This document shows positions 1 to 13,347 of a DNA stretch of 64,000 nucleotides, piece by piece; the first letter of the stretch is position 1, and every line of letters begins with the position of its first letter. A program made the translations under genes and the position numbers. The notes under the pieces were generated by a model that worked only from the letters and a program-made list of their open reading frames with translations, made no database searches and was not told where the DNA came from. The stretch comes from Entomortierella parvispora (Eukaryota > Mortierellomycota > Mortierellomycetes > Mortierellales > Mortierellaceae), in the NCBI GenBank assembly GCA_963573315.1, contig OY752149.1:1302001-1366000 (forward strand). Reading direction: 5' to 3'.

Positions 1-1705
1 CCACAGCAAAGTTCCCGTCGGTATGTTTTTGTCTCTTCTTTGCTCTCTTACTCTTCCTCACTCCCTCCAGAGCCAAGTGTGGCTATAACCTGGATATCTC
101 TCAGTGGGCGACATTGCTCAATTGGCTTGCAGGTTGCAAGGGTCCTCAACTTCACGCCCACGCCCCTCCGCCCTTTTTTTTCGGATTGGCCACTCGCCAT
201 TCGCTCTGGAACGTAACACTAAGAAATGTTTATTTTAAATTGGTCGACTAATTTATTTTTATCCTCCTTGTCCACCAGACCACTTGGCAGAGACCAACGT
301 CGTTTGGCCAGAATCCATCAAGTCAGACCACTGCGACGTAGCACATCCAGGACGGCCCCTGATCCAATATGTGGTCATGCTTGATGCCGGCTCGTCAGGA
401 TCACGCATTCACGCCTACAGATTCAACTATTGCAAGGCCACCCCAGAATTGGAGAATGAACTCTTCAAGCGTAAGGAGGGCACCGGTCTCTCAAAGTTTG
501 CCGATGACCCTGAGGGAGCAGCCAAGAGTTTGGACGAGCTGTTGCAGGCGGTCGTGGAGGAAATCCCTGAATTCTTGCACAAGAGCACCCCCATTGCCCT
601 CAAGGCCACAGCTGGACTGCGACTTTTGGGAGAGGGAAAGGCTGAACAGATCTTGGCTGCAGTCAGGACCCGGCTCGAGACAGTGTATCCCTTCCCAATT
701 ATCAAGGAAGGAGGGGTTGAAGTCATGTCTGGTGTCGACGAAGGTATGTCGCACCTTCTTCATTTTCTCTTTGTAATCCGACACCCAATATTGGAATTGC
801 ATATCTGAAAACTTTTTTTTCTTCCTGCCTTAGGTATCTATGCCTGGATCACCGTCAACTATCTATTGAGGAGATTGAGCTCATTGACAAAGACGCCAAC
901 TGTGGCTGTGCTGGATCTCGGCGGTGCATCCACCCAGATCGTGTTTGAGCCAAAGGTTGTGGGCGGACATTCGGTCGCACAGGGCACCCATAGAATCGCA
1001 CAGACCTTTAACGGAAACAACTATGTTCTCTTCCAGCACTCCTACCTCGGATACGGATTGAACAAGGCTGGCGAGGCAATCAATGCCTTCTTGATTGACA
1101 ACCCAATCCCTGCCCCCGCAGGCGTTCTTTTGGGCGAGGGTGAATTTGCTCACCCATGCATGCCTGTCCGACTCAACTCTTGGGTTATCCATAACGGCAG
1201 GAATGTGACAATGATTGGTGTCACGGATCAGGGAGGAGACTGCAGACGAGTGGTGGAAGAGATCTTTTACAAGGACAAGGCCTGCACTCTCGCCCCTTGT
1301 TCCTTTAATGGAGTTTACCAACCATCGCTCCAATCTTCCTTTGAATCGGACATCTATGCGTTCTCGTACATCTTTGACCGCATTGCTCCATTTCTCGAGG
1401 GTGTAGCAAAGCCCATGCAGAAAATGACCTTGCAGCAACTGGAAGAGTTGACGGACAAGGTCTGTGTTGCGGATGAGACCAACTTCAAAGAGTTTGATTC
1501 TCAGGAGGAAGCATTTGCAGAGCTCAAGGGCGTTTCACAAATGTGCATGGATTTGAGTTATATCTATGGCCTCCTCGAGTTTGGATACGGCATCCCCAAG
1601 GACCGGGAATTGAACTTGGCCAAGAAGATTAACGACTATGAGACGGGCTGGTGCTTGGGTGCCAGTATTGCCGTCTTGGAGGACAGATGGTACCCTGCAC
1701 CATAA
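1..1705 (+). CDS. GDA1: Guanosine-diphosphatase (GDA1/CD39 family), 5' end outside window
   Basis: Golgi-lumen nucleoside diphosphatase of the GDA1/CD39 family. In yeast the enzyme hydrolyses GDP from glycosyltransfer to GMP, so that GMP can be exchanged for cytosolic GDP-mannose. All five apyrase-conserved regions are visible in order: DAGSSGSR, ATAGLRLL, DEGIYAWITVNYLL (created only by splicing), LDLGGASTQI and WCLGASIAVLED. Exons are 1-20 (partial), 279-743 and 834-1705; introns 21-278 and 744-833 are GT-AG and phase-consistent. The N-terminal cytoplasmic tail and membrane anchor must lie before the window. The ATG at 866 is internal and is not the start. The C-terminus resembles GDA1 more than the YND1 apyrases, which carry a C-terminal membrane segment absent here. 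The first intron's upstream exon rests on only 20 bases. Confidence 0.88.
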
Positions 1706-2028
1706 GGCTCAGATGTCCATTCAATTCATACACACTTCCTTACTTTTGCTCACTGCAATCGTAATGGGGCGAAAAAAGACGACCCCTATACCGTTGCCTA
1801 GACTCTCAAACTTTCATAAAGTAATGCATCTTTTCATTTCCTTTTTCCCTATTCCTTGTCTTTTTTTTTTCTGTGGTATGAAGTTTTGCTTCGGCCGTTT
1901 CTGATTGCGTGAAGTGCCTCTGTGGATGGAAAGAAAAAAACACTGCACGATTTTTTTTTTATTTTTTTTTCTTGTGACAGTGCATACAGGGTCAACAGAG
2001 TAGGGGTTTTGTCCGCAGACTGGTCTCT
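1706..2028. other. Convergent 3' intergenic region
   Basis: Lies between the stop of the plus-strand GDPase gene and the stop of the minus-strand secreted-protein gene. It contains several T/A homopolymer runs (around 1860-1870 and 1951-1970) of the kind seen in fungal 3' UTRs. No further open frame or RNA gene is supported. Confidence 0.6.
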
Positions 2029-2451
2029 TCACCAGTAGCCTCCCCAAGGGCGGCGCCAGCGACCTTGCAGACCGAGCCAGTTCGCCCAGTTACTACCGTA
2101 ACCGTAACCGTAACCGGTGCCATAACCGACCCCTAAGCCTGTGTCGTAACCGAAACCGGAACCATAGGGATAGCCGGACCCATAGCCGCCATAGCCATAG
2201 TCTGCCGTCCCGTAACCGCCATAGCTTCCATCATAGTCATTGTAGTCCGTGGGCAGGACATTGACAACGGGCTGAACATTCGTGACTGGAATCACGTCCG
2301 TCTCGGGAGCGATCGTGGTCTGGGGGCTCACCACCGGGTTTCCTCCAAAGCCTTGAGAAGCGGCCACGCCGGGTACGATGGGTGTGGCCATGGTCAGAGA
2401 CGCGACCGTAGCCAGGGCAGCGATGAACAGGATGGATTTGGTTGGAGACAT
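2029..2451 (-). CDS. Small secreted Gly/Tyr-rich protein
   Basis: Single-exon gene of 140 residues. Residues 1-22 form a clear signal peptide (basic n-region, hydrophobic stretch ILFIAALATVASL, cleavage plausible after ...TMA). A Val/Pro/Thr-rich spacer follows, with repeated IPVTNVQPVVNV-like strands. Residues about 75-120 are almost entirely Gly, Tyr, Ser and Asp in GYG/GYGS steps. The last 16 residues are Trp/Arg-rich (RWRRPWGGYW). There are no cysteines and no catalytic motif. A TATAAAA element sits about 100 bp upstream, supporting the start and suggesting a strongly transcribed gene. Gly/Tyr-rich secreted proteins may be wall-associated, structural or antimicrobial; none of these can be assigned here. 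I do not recognise a named family. Confidence 0.75.
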   Translation of the reverse strand: MSPTKSILFIAALATVASLTMATPIVPGVAASQGFGGNPVVSPQTTIAPETDVIPVTNVQPVVNVLPTDYNDYDGSYGGYGTADYGYGGYGSGYPYGSGFGYDTGLGVGYGTGYGYGYGSNWANWLGLQGRWRRPWGGYW

Positions 2452-2903
2452 CGCTCTTTTTTTTCTGTTTGTTGTGCTACTAAGAAAGCAAAGGAGGGGG
2501 GAGGCTACTTGAGCGTGTGGTAAGAGAACTGGGCTTTATCTTCTTCTCATTTTTATAGACAAAGGATCCTCCGGCCTTGTCTAGGCAGACGATTACGTGC
2601 GAAAGAAACCAATTCCCGAAGGGTTAGCTACAACTGATGAGACCGGGGAAATTGACCAAGGTAAAAAAAACCTCCTCTCCAAAGGAGTTGATGGCCATCT
2701 ATCACTATTTCTGAATTTTTTTCCTTCTCTCCCGGCATCGCGCGCTTCCCGTTATCATTGGCGCTATAGAAACTCCATCTCTGAGAGAAACGATATGAAA
2801 CGCGTTGGAAGAATGAGCTCTTTCCTAGGCGATTCAATTGAATCACTTTTCGTTTTTGTTGTTTCTTCATGTTTAACTCTTTATGTGATATATATTTTTT
2901 TTG
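2452..2903. other. Promoter region of secreted gene and 3' flank of FHIP gene
   Basis: Contains the TATA element for the minus-strand secreted gene and the 3' flank of the next minus-strand gene. Short open frames here are low in information and none is credible as a gene. Confidence 0.5.
2551..2557 (-). promoter_or_regulatory. TATA box of the secreted Gly/Tyr-rich gene
   Basis: TATAAAA on the minus strand, 100-106 bp upstream of the ATG at 2451. The interval is T-rich on the minus strand, consistent with a short 5' UTR. The call rests on motif and position only. Confidence 0.5.
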
Positions 2904-5900
2904 TTACAAAAATCGGACCTTGTCCACCCCAAGTCCTCGTCGTACCTGAGCCATTGCCACGACCTCTTTCACGACCTCCTCAAGGATGACAACATTGGTC
3001 AACAATTGACTCAATGGCACCATCTTCTCGGTAGAATTCGTGAGATCGCCCTCACCCGCCAAGGATGTGGCTGTGGAAGAAATTGAAGACGTAGAGACCT
3101 CCTGTCGAGCTTTGCGTTCCTGACCACCCTTCGCCTTCTTCCTCTTCCTCTCATCTTCATGACCCTGAGAGGGTTCGTCGCCCTTAAGAGTGGTCCTGTC
3201 TGTAGCTGGAGTCAAATCCAAATTGTATTCGTCGTCATCGCTCATCTCTGACATGCTTTCCGTATCAGAGTCGTTCACGAATCCATCTGGGAACAAGGGC
3301 TTGATCATCATTGTATCCATGGCCGTAGCGGCTGTGGCCTTCGACACGTACGAGTTGGAAAAACTCGATGATGTATAGGAGGAGGACGCTCCAATGGTGG
3401 CAACATTCTTGGGCTGATTGATAGCGATGGGAGACGGTGCTGGAGTGTTGTAACTGTTGCTCGCAGCAGAGACCCTGCCTGCGCCACTCATTGGAGACAT
3501 GCTGGATGGTGTCGACAGTGGACTGGAAAGAGAACCGCTCTTCCTGGTCAAAGGTGACGAAGACTGGGGAGAAGAGGAGGTTGATGTTCCGGGAGTGTAC
3601 ATTCCAGTTGCGTGCATTCTCTGGGCCGCAGCAGATGGTCCGGTTCCGGGCGCAGGTGTCATGCCAGGGAGACTGGATGACCGAGGGTTGATTTGGGCCA
3701 CCACATTCGGTGCTCCGTTTGCATGTTGAGGCTGCTGATGATGAAACTGTGGGATGTGTGGGCTAGGCGCAAGGCTCGGGGTGTGGTGAATGACACTGTT
3801 GAGTTCGGTGGCCACCAAAAGTCCACTCCGACGATCTGCCAGGTACTGATCAAATCCATCAATCTCGCTGCGGTAGTAGTCCACCTGTTGAGTCAACGTT
3901 CTGAGCATAGTGAAGAAAGGTGGGAAGGACTTGAAGGCCGAGGTGCCAATCGTCGTCGTGGCTTCCACGCTACCAGGGGTAGTTTCCTTTCCTGCTTCTT
4001 TCGTCTTGTTGTTGGTTTTGGTGAGATAAACCGGAAGAGTGTCCTCGTCATCAGAGTCCCCGAGCTCGAAGCGCGCCTCAATAGCGTGCTCTTGATCTCC
4101 ACCTTCAGACATCTTGACATCGGAGCTCTTGAACAGCAACCAGCCCTCCAGAGAGCGACAGGGGCAGACGGCCAAAGACGTAATGACTCCAGTCAATGCC
4201 AAGTTAAGCTCCACACTGTGAGCAAAGAAATGTGACAGAGTGCCCAGAAGGATCTGCAACAATGGGTCCGAAGGCAAAAGACGATGCATCGGAACAGGAT
4301 GCTGTCCCGATTTTTCACAGCAGGCCACTCCTGAAGATGCATTATCCTCCAACGATCGGATGAAATCCTCCCCAGACAAGTCTTCAGGGAGGTCCATACG
4401 ATGGCCATACTTCATGCTGCGACGGCGCAGTTTCTTTCTATCCACGCTTGACTGTGGGCCAAGGACAAGCTCTCCTCCTTTGATATCTTTGCTCTGAAGA
4501 AAGCATTGGTGAGTTTCTACGGAGGCTTCGGCGTCTCGAAGGTAGGACTCGTAGCCGTTGCAAAAGATTTCGGCCGTGTTGTGGGGGTTGATGGTGGAAA
4601 TGAGGGCATAGAATAGGTCGAGTTCATGGACATGGTGATTGATCAGGGGCAAATCCCCTTGTCCTGGTTTGGAAGGATCGATCGCTTGGTCCCGATATGA
4701 TGTTGCTTTGTCGTCGGGCTGGATGCTGAGGAGCTTGAGTGAGTATTTGCAGTGTCGAGTGATGATGGTGTTCAGCAGCTTGAGCGTCGCAATCACCGTA
4801 GGCTGAGAACGCGATTTGAGCCTTGACAAGACCAGATCCTTCAGTGTGAACCGTCCCGAAGCCATAAAGTAGGGTGAGGTCGACTGAGGATTTTGCACTT
4901 CGGCAAAAGCATCCTCTGTATCCTGTCCCTCCTTGGGTCGATTCTCATCCTCATCAGAAGCCATAAGAAATCCCACCACCAAGTCCACCAAGGCCTCGTG
5001 CTCCAGAACCTGCAGGATTAGATCAATGTAGCTTATGACAGCCACCGAGCTTCCGTCAGTGTCTGAGCATTCAAGGATGGACGGATACAGGATGTTCTCC
5101 AGGAAGACCGACTTGAATGTGACCAAAAGTGCCGACACAATTTCCACGTTAGGACACCGCATCATGATGTCCTGACAAAACTCCAGCACCTTCAAGAACG
5201 CGTCTAATCTTGATTGAAAATCCGGCGACGTCGATACCTCAATGTTGGCTCTCCGCGAAGGTGAAGATTCCGCAGGAGGCGAACGGTTGTTGAGAGTGCC
5301 TACCAGGCTGTTGATAGTACTCGGGCCACCTCGGACAATCAGCTTGCGTGGGAGCTGTGAATATAGACCACCTACGCCGGCAATCAAAACAGACGCAAAC
5401 TGAGACTCTTGGACATATTCTCCAAGTGACCCAGTGGCGAGCTCCATGATGAATAAAAGACCGGTGCGAGCGAAATCTCCAGCCTTGCCCTCGCGATGTA
5501 CAAATTGGGAGAGGTATGCAAAGAGCAAAAACTCGTAATCGCTCTTGGATTCTGGCACTGCTGGGGCTGGGGCGGGATGCTGTTTCTGCTCATTTGTTGA
5601 TGCATCTGTCGGTGTATCTCCATCTGCTGTCTTGTCCTCCTCAGTGGCGATCCTGAGGTTCCGTACAAGTTCGATGGTTTCCAAATTCTTTTGTTGGCGC
5701 GCACGCTGGGGAACGGTCAGCCATTGTTTGTCGTGGAAGAATATGTTTAGCAACTCGGGGTACCCGTGGATTTTGGAGCACAGGATGTACATGAGATCGA
5801 CCAGATCCTCATGGTAGAGCTCCCCTTGGGGCTCAGAACTTGAGGCACATGTCCGTAGGAGCTTCACTGTGGGCTTGTGGACCGCATTGTGGATCAGGAA

Positions 5901-6392
5901 CTTGTCGCCAAGTAAGTTGATCATGGATGCGATGGTACGGATGGTCTCGCCCATGATTCCGCGTGGTTGGTCACCCTCTGCATTGTTGACAAGCTTGGTC
6001 AACACGGAATGTTTGAGCAAATACTCCATGCACACGCCTGTGGTGCCTGCTTCCTCGTCCAGGCTCGACTCCTCGTCCACCAGCAAGTCCACCATCGTCT
6101 TGAGCTTTAGTGGAATATCTGTATGCTGGACAAGAAGTCCGCGTTTCTCAGGAGTAGAGAATCCATTCTTGATGATGAAGACGATGACAAGAGATGTCAG
6201 TCATAAGTGACCAGTTGCATTCATTCAGGCAGACATGTGGACATGTGGGAAGCAAGGGAAATGAATATACACCTGTACCTGAATGGATGCCCAGCAGTGG
6301 TGAAAACGCGTCTGTTGCATGAGACTGGTCGGTTGCTTCTTTGGCGCGGTCATGACCGACTTGCGGATCCGGGCCCAAAAGCTCGAGTCCAT
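2904..6392 (-). CDS. FHIP family protein (RAI16-like; FTS-Hook-FHIP complex)
   Basis: Two exons, 6279-6392 and 2904-6167, joined in phase across a 111-nt intron, give about 1125 residues. In animals and filamentous fungi FHIP proteins bind FTS and Hook and link dynein to early endosomes. Recognisable blocks are an N-terminal MDSSFWARI segment, a helical region with CMEYLLKH and HKPTVKLLR, and the signature FLLFAYLSQFVHREG ... ARTGLLFIMELA ... GGLYSQLPRKL at about residues 245-315. The extreme C-terminus NVVILEEVVKEVVAMAQ matches the family's terminal KELAA-type helix. Residues about 790-1010 are Ser/Thr/Pro-rich, probably disordered. I first considered a SAPS (PP6 regulatory) protein; the GLYSQLPRK and C-terminal motifs favour FHIP. 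Starting at the internal ATG at 6095 would lose conserved sequence. Confidence 0.8.
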
Positions 6393-6707
6393 CCTGAAGC
6401 GAGCTGGTTTTTGTCTGCGGGTTGGGTTGAGATGGATGGAGTGGCCGTGGAGGTGAGGGTGAAAAAAAAAGATGCAAAGGCGGCAAAGATGGAAGGGAGA
6501 GGTTGATGATGAGAGCACGCCTCGGTTAAGTCACACAGCACGGCCGTTAGAGGGAAAACGGTCCGGGAACACATCCTCTTTCTTTATTTGATGCCAACAG
6601 TGCTCGTGGCCATGTTCTCGGTGGTTTGCTCGTGGTTTTTTCGCTTGTGGGCTGACTGATAGACTTGGTCGCGTGTAAGCACCATGTTGGGCCCGGCTTG
6701 GACATTA
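6393..6707. other. Intergenic region, FHIP promoter / helicase 3' flank
   Basis: Carries the 5' flank of the minus-strand FHIP gene and the 3' UTR of the helicase. No coding potential or RNA gene is apparent. Confidence 0.5.
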
Positions 6708-8869
<2,162 letters not shown>

Positions 8870-9163
8870 GGTTTTGGTAACGTCAGACGGAGTGTAGAGC
8901 CGGCGATGTGAGCTGTTGGGAGAGAGGGGATGGGTTGTTGACAGAGAGTGGGGGAGTAAGGGTTGCAGACTATGCGAGGACGATATAAAGAAAAGAAAGA
9001 AACGAATGGGATCGATCCATCAAGCGTCGCACTTTTATATCCACAGGCAAAGGTCTTGGAAACAAAAGGCTTTGATTCCTCCAAAAATGACCAAAACGCA
9101 GTCTCTGTTGCGCGGAGAAATAGAGCCGTCTTTTGTTAGCCATCGCGGTAATGGAGGTTTTTA

Positions 9164-10262
9164 TTAGAAGTTGGTCATGTCATCCATGCTGCCGCCAAGG
9201 TTGCCAATGTCACCCAGGTCGAACATCGTGTCCCCAAGCTTGTCCTCTTCCGACATCATTGACTCATCCATGATATATGCATTGCTGTTGCCAATGGTAG
9301 TAGGAGCGAGTGCAGATGCCGACAGCAAGGATGCGGTCGAGACCTCAACACCGCTGTTGGCAATGGGTGCTGTCGCTGCAACGACACTGTTAACTCCTAC
9401 CGAACCCGGGGGACTCGTCATTTGGGCGTCTGTCGATGGAGGATCACCAACTAGAGACATGGGTGTAGAGATGGAAAGTGGGGAGGAAGTTGAGTGTAAT
9501 ACTGGCGGTTGTACTGGTGTTATGATCTGTGAGGTTGGGGTAGCATTTGCTGGTGTTGATGTTGATGCTATCGATGTTGTCGGGAGGACGGTTCCAGCTG
9601 TTGTTCCAGCTGCTGCCGCTGCTGCTGCCGTGCTTGGCGTCGAGGGTTTCTCTATTGAGGATGACTCTGCCTTCGATAGGTGCGCCGACTGAGGGTTTAA
9701 CTGTTGTGCCAACAGTTCCTGCTTCCGCTTCAGTTTGTACTTCGCATTCTCCTATTTGTACGCGAGCCATCGGGAATCAAGAAGAGTCAGCTCTGAGCCC
9801 TATGCATTTTGTCCCTTCGCGTCTCATCCCACGATGCTTACAAGAATGAAAAACACTTGATCACACACGGTCTCAAAGTATTCCCATTCGCGATCCAGCT
9901 TTTCTTGTTCTGTCGAAGGTATAGCAATATGGGCTGCTCCGCTGAGAAAGACACAAAGAAATAAAGAATAAAATGGAGTAAGCAACAAGTCGTCAACCCT
10001 GTAGCTGATGCAGTTGGCGCACAAAAGCATTCTTACATGTTGCGAAGGGTGTCCATGTTTTTGAGAATCTCGGCGGTTTGTGAGTTCATGCTCTGTGGAC
10101 ATTTGTTGAAGAAGTTGAACGGCATTAGATTGTTTGCAAGTCATGGACATGCGGACATGTCGCGTCAAATGGATCCAGCAAGTGCGGTGCACTCACATCG
10201 ACCGATCGCCGCAGCTGGTCGATTTCAGCTATCAATGGAGGTCTTGGCGGCTGTTGCTGCAT
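9164..10262 (-). CDS. Small coiled-coil protein, possibly a Mediator subunit
   Basis: Four exons (10197-10262, 10037-10092, 9842-9941, 9164-9751) join in phase to give about 269 residues. Residues 1-100 look conserved and helical: a Pro/Gln-rich start (QQQPPRPPL), a heptad-like IDQLRRSVD...AEILKNMDTLRN stretch, then EWEYFETVCDQVFFIL and a basic YKLKRKQELLAQQL helix. Residues about 110-240 are Ala/Thr/Ser-rich and disordered. The acidic C-terminus (DTMFDLGDIGNLGGSMDD) resembles an activation-type tail. The E-x-F-x-x-x-C-D-Q pattern loosely recalls Mediator tail subunits such as Med29, but that is a weak resemblance from memory. The gene model is better supported than the function. Confidence 0.6.
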
Positions 10263-10524
10263 CCTGAAGGTTCTGTGGGAGTGTGTTCCAAGCCTGTTTT
10301 GCTGTCTGGTTGTCTGTGTTGATGGATGGATGTTGGACAGAGATGAACTCTACAAAAAGAGCATTGAAGTCACATGACACATTTTTGGTGGCAAACGAGC
10401 ACCGCACCGACCAGCTCCTGTTCTCGGAACGTTGGGCAAATTTCAAAAGTGGGGCTTGTTTGCGGGGGTTGCTTCACTCGTGTGCCCAGGGAGGGAAGGG
10501 AAGGGGAAGGAGAGCGACAGAAGG

Positions 10525-10568
10525 GCCCTCTCTCTCTCTCTCTCAATCTCTCCCTCTCTCTTTCTCTT
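10525..10568. repeat. CT-rich dinucleotide microsatellite
   Basis: Interrupted (CT)n tract between the divergent promoters. Confidence 0.85.
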
Positions 10569-10944
10569 GTCTCTTTGCCCTTTGCTTTTTCTGTGTGAGC
10601 GTGCGGCGTAGTAGTCTTGATTATCTGTCCGTTTGCTTTTTTGCCAAACAGGAACAGAAACAGGACAAAGGCGATGGACAGCAGGGGGAACGCTTGCATG
10701 CCGTGCGTGTATTTCGTCAGACAGCGAGACGGTGAGACAGCCACACAGTCAAAGAGACAGACAGACGGACAGACGGGCAAGCATGCTCCCAAAGAGTCCA
10801 TGGGCAGTCGAGAAAAGACAGACAGATGCACACGGACACAGGCAACTGTCAAAATCGCGGGCAAAAGCCTTTTTTATTTTGGCTCAAGAACAAAAAAGTG
10901 GATCGCTTCCCTCAAAGGCGAAGGTTCATTCCTCTTTGTCTCTC

Positions 10945-11027
10945 TTTCATTCATTCATTCCTCCATTCATTCATTTTTCCATTCATTCATTCTGCCCATC
11001 CATCCATCCTTCCATCCATCCTTCCAT
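10945..11027. repeat. (CATT)n / (CATC)n tetranucleotide repeat
   Basis: Consecutive CATT units followed by CATC and CTTC units just upstream of the MFS start codon. It probably lies in the 5' UTR or core promoter. Confidence 0.85.
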
Positions 11028-11102
11028 ATCCTCTCTGTATTGTCCCCCTGTCTCCCCGTTTCCTTCTCTCCCCCTTCATATCTCAATCTGTTTTCCCAAC
11101 CC

Positions 11103-12840
11103 ATGAAAACAGTGACCAAGGCTCCAAAATGGGCCATTTTGATTGTCTTTTGTCTGGCCCAGTTCCTGGACGTTGCCAACCTCTCTGCAGTCAACATCTC
11201 ATTGCCAACCATAAAGGCTGAGCTGCACTTCTCTGAAAGCCAGCTTCCTTGGATTGTCAATGCGTTCACATTGACTTTCGGCACTTTTTTGTTGATCGGA
11301 GGCAAGCTTGGCGACAAGTTTGGTCACAAGCTACTCTTCCTGTTTGGTTTGCTCTGGTTCTCGGTCTGGTCTCTTGTCTGTGGACTTAGCCAATCTGTCA
11401 TTCTTCTCTGTGTCGCAAGAGCGATGCAAGGACTCGGGGCAGCCTGCACTATTCCCAATGCCCTTGCTTTGATCCAGTTCACATACACCGAGGAAATCGA
11501 AAAGTCGAGAGCACTGTCAGTTTTTTCGAGTAGCGGAGCCCTCGGTTTTGGAATTGGCTTGGTTCTTGGTGGTGTCTTCACGGCCACTATTGGTTGGAAG
11601 TACATCTTTTACATGTAAGCTACCGCCCCGTGTTATCTTCATTTTGGTTATATCTTCCATTGGACTTTATTGCTAACCGAGGAATCATTGTCTTAGTTCT
11701 GCGATCATGGGCGTTCTTATAGCGATCGTCGCGTACTTTGTCATTCCAGAGTCGAGCGCAGAATACCGCGCTAATGTCAAACTGGACATCGCAGGAGCTA
11801 TTACCATCACGGCAGCGCTCCTTGCCGTTGTTTATGGCATCTCGGATGGGCATTGGTCGTCTGTCCAAGTCATTGTCTGTTTGGTCTTGGGCATGCTCTT
11901 GCTCGGTCTCTTTGTTTGGATCGAGAATCGAGTCGAATCTCCCATGTTGCCTATGTCTATCTTCAGGACCAGGATGTTTTCAGCAATGTTGATTATCGGT
12001 GCCCTTTACCAGACCTGGTACTTGGTCTATAACTTGTATTGCACCCTAATCTTTCAGGAGATCATGGGCTATGGGGCCTTGAACACGGCCTACGCATTCT
12101 TCCCTTTGGCGTTCCCTGGATTGGTACTGAATCCTTTGGCTGGCTACTTGATTCCCAAGGTGGGAGCAAAGCCACTGCTGATGATCGGTACAGGATGCAT
12201 GGCTATCTCGGCAGCTCTCTTTGCAGTTGCAAATGCGGACACCACTTACTGGAAGCTTCCATTCCCGTCCATGTGCATTGGTGAGATTGGAATAGCCATG
12301 ACTTATACCTCGGCTATGGTGGCAGCTTTGACGATGGCCAAGTCTGGCGAGCATGGCTTAAACAGTAAGTTTTTCACTTTTTAATTTGTTTAGTCGGTAA
12401 AGGTGATAATAGCACCTCATATACTTACATACCGTTTCTGCTGTATAGGTGCTGTATTCTCTGTTGCTATGCAAGCCGGATCGGCTCTTGGACTTGCCAT
12501 CACGAATGCTGTATCGGACGCCGTCATCAACAAGACAGGATCTCACATGAAGGGCTACCAAGTCGGACTCTGGATCGGTTTTGCCGTAACCTTGCTCTGT
12601 GTTATGATCACTCTGGCCTTTGTGCCTTCAAAGGCGACGTTGGAAAATAAGAGGCTCTTGCGAGCACAAGCCATTCAAGGAAAGGTTGCTTTGGATTCCA
12701 ATGAAGCTGAGAAGGGTGTACCAACAGTGGACGCGGTCGAATTTGACCCCGTTGCAGCAACCAACAGCTTGGCCAATAACGAAAAGGAGGAGGAGAGCAA
12801 GAAGGATGTTGCTTCCGTGTCTTCCTCGTCGTCCGGTTAA
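11103..12840 (+). CDS. MFS transporter, DHA2-type (14 TM) drug:H+ antiporter-like
   Basis: Exons 11103-11614, 11697-12364 and 12449-12840 join in phase to give about 523 residues. I count 14 hydrophobic segments, the DHA2 topology. Motif A is clear after TM2 (GGKLGDKFGHK). TM4 carries RAMQGLGAA. TM5 has a motif-C-like GIGLVLGG in which the usual Gly-Pro is replaced. The C-terminal tail of about 70 residues is cytosolic, acidic and Ser-rich, ending in VSSSSSG. It probably exports small organic molecules or metabolites using the proton gradient at the plasma or vacuolar membrane; the substrate cannot be read from sequence. No biosynthetic cluster surrounds it. The start ATG follows a CT-rich leader and has family-like sequence (WAILIVFCLAQFLDVANLSAVNISLP region) directly after it. 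Confidence 0.88.
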
Positions 12841-13347
12841 GAAGAAACTTGTGCAATGGAGATGATACGTTTTTTTCAGGTAGCAGAAAGGAGATGCAAG
12901 TAGGGGTGATACTCGATTGTTCGCACCCCTTATTCACCTCTTCTCTACAACCTTTTTCTCATCTCCATTTGCCTGCCATTTTTATTGCCACGACTTTCTC
13001 ACTCTCTTGCTTCGTTTTCCTTCTGGGAAAAAGGACAAGATGTGGGAGGATTCGTGGTGTTTGTATTTTTATCTGTAAATCGACAACTTTATGTTCTCCT
13101 CGCTCACACATGAGGCTGTATAATATACTCAGATAGAAATCTGAACCAACCATCAAAACAGTTGCTTAGCCTGGGTATCTAAAATGGAGAAAGGGGAGGG
13201 AAAAATGGGGCAAAGGACCTCGCTGTCTTTGTCATTGCTTATTGTTTTGATACAGATTTTTTTTATTGACAACTAGTAGTATACAAACATGATCAAAAAT
13301 GCAACGATTACGAACAGGTAGAACGAAATGAAATGGGAGCTTTTTTT
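12841..13347. other. Convergent intergenic region
   Basis: 3' flanks of the MFS and Zn2Cys6 genes. T-rich and AT-rich stretches are present (around 13255-13300). No gene is seen. Confidence 0.6.

Larger units (their letters stand above)
10263..11102. other. Divergent promoter region with microsatellites
   Basis: Shared 5' region of the minus-strand coiled-coil gene and the plus-strand MFS transporter. It contains a CT-rich tract (10525-10568) and (CATT)n/(CATC)n tetranucleotide runs (10945-11027). Long frames crossing it (for example 10617-11102, plus strand) are low-complexity and merely run into the transporter start. Confidence 0.6.

Noticed and set aside
866-1705. Separate gene starting at the ATG at 866
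   Set aside because: It lacks apyrase regions 1-3, which are supplied in phase by the upstream exon across the 744-833 intron.
2904-6095. SAPS/PP6 regulatory subunit identity for the large helical protein
   Set aside because: The VHREG...ARTGLLF, GLYSQLPRK and C-terminal NVVILEE segments match FHIP/RAI16-like proteins better.
10617-11102. N-terminal extension of the MFS transporter
   Set aside because: Low-complexity tetranucleotide repeat reading into the true start at 11103. No homologous MFS sequence lies before MKTVTKAPKW.
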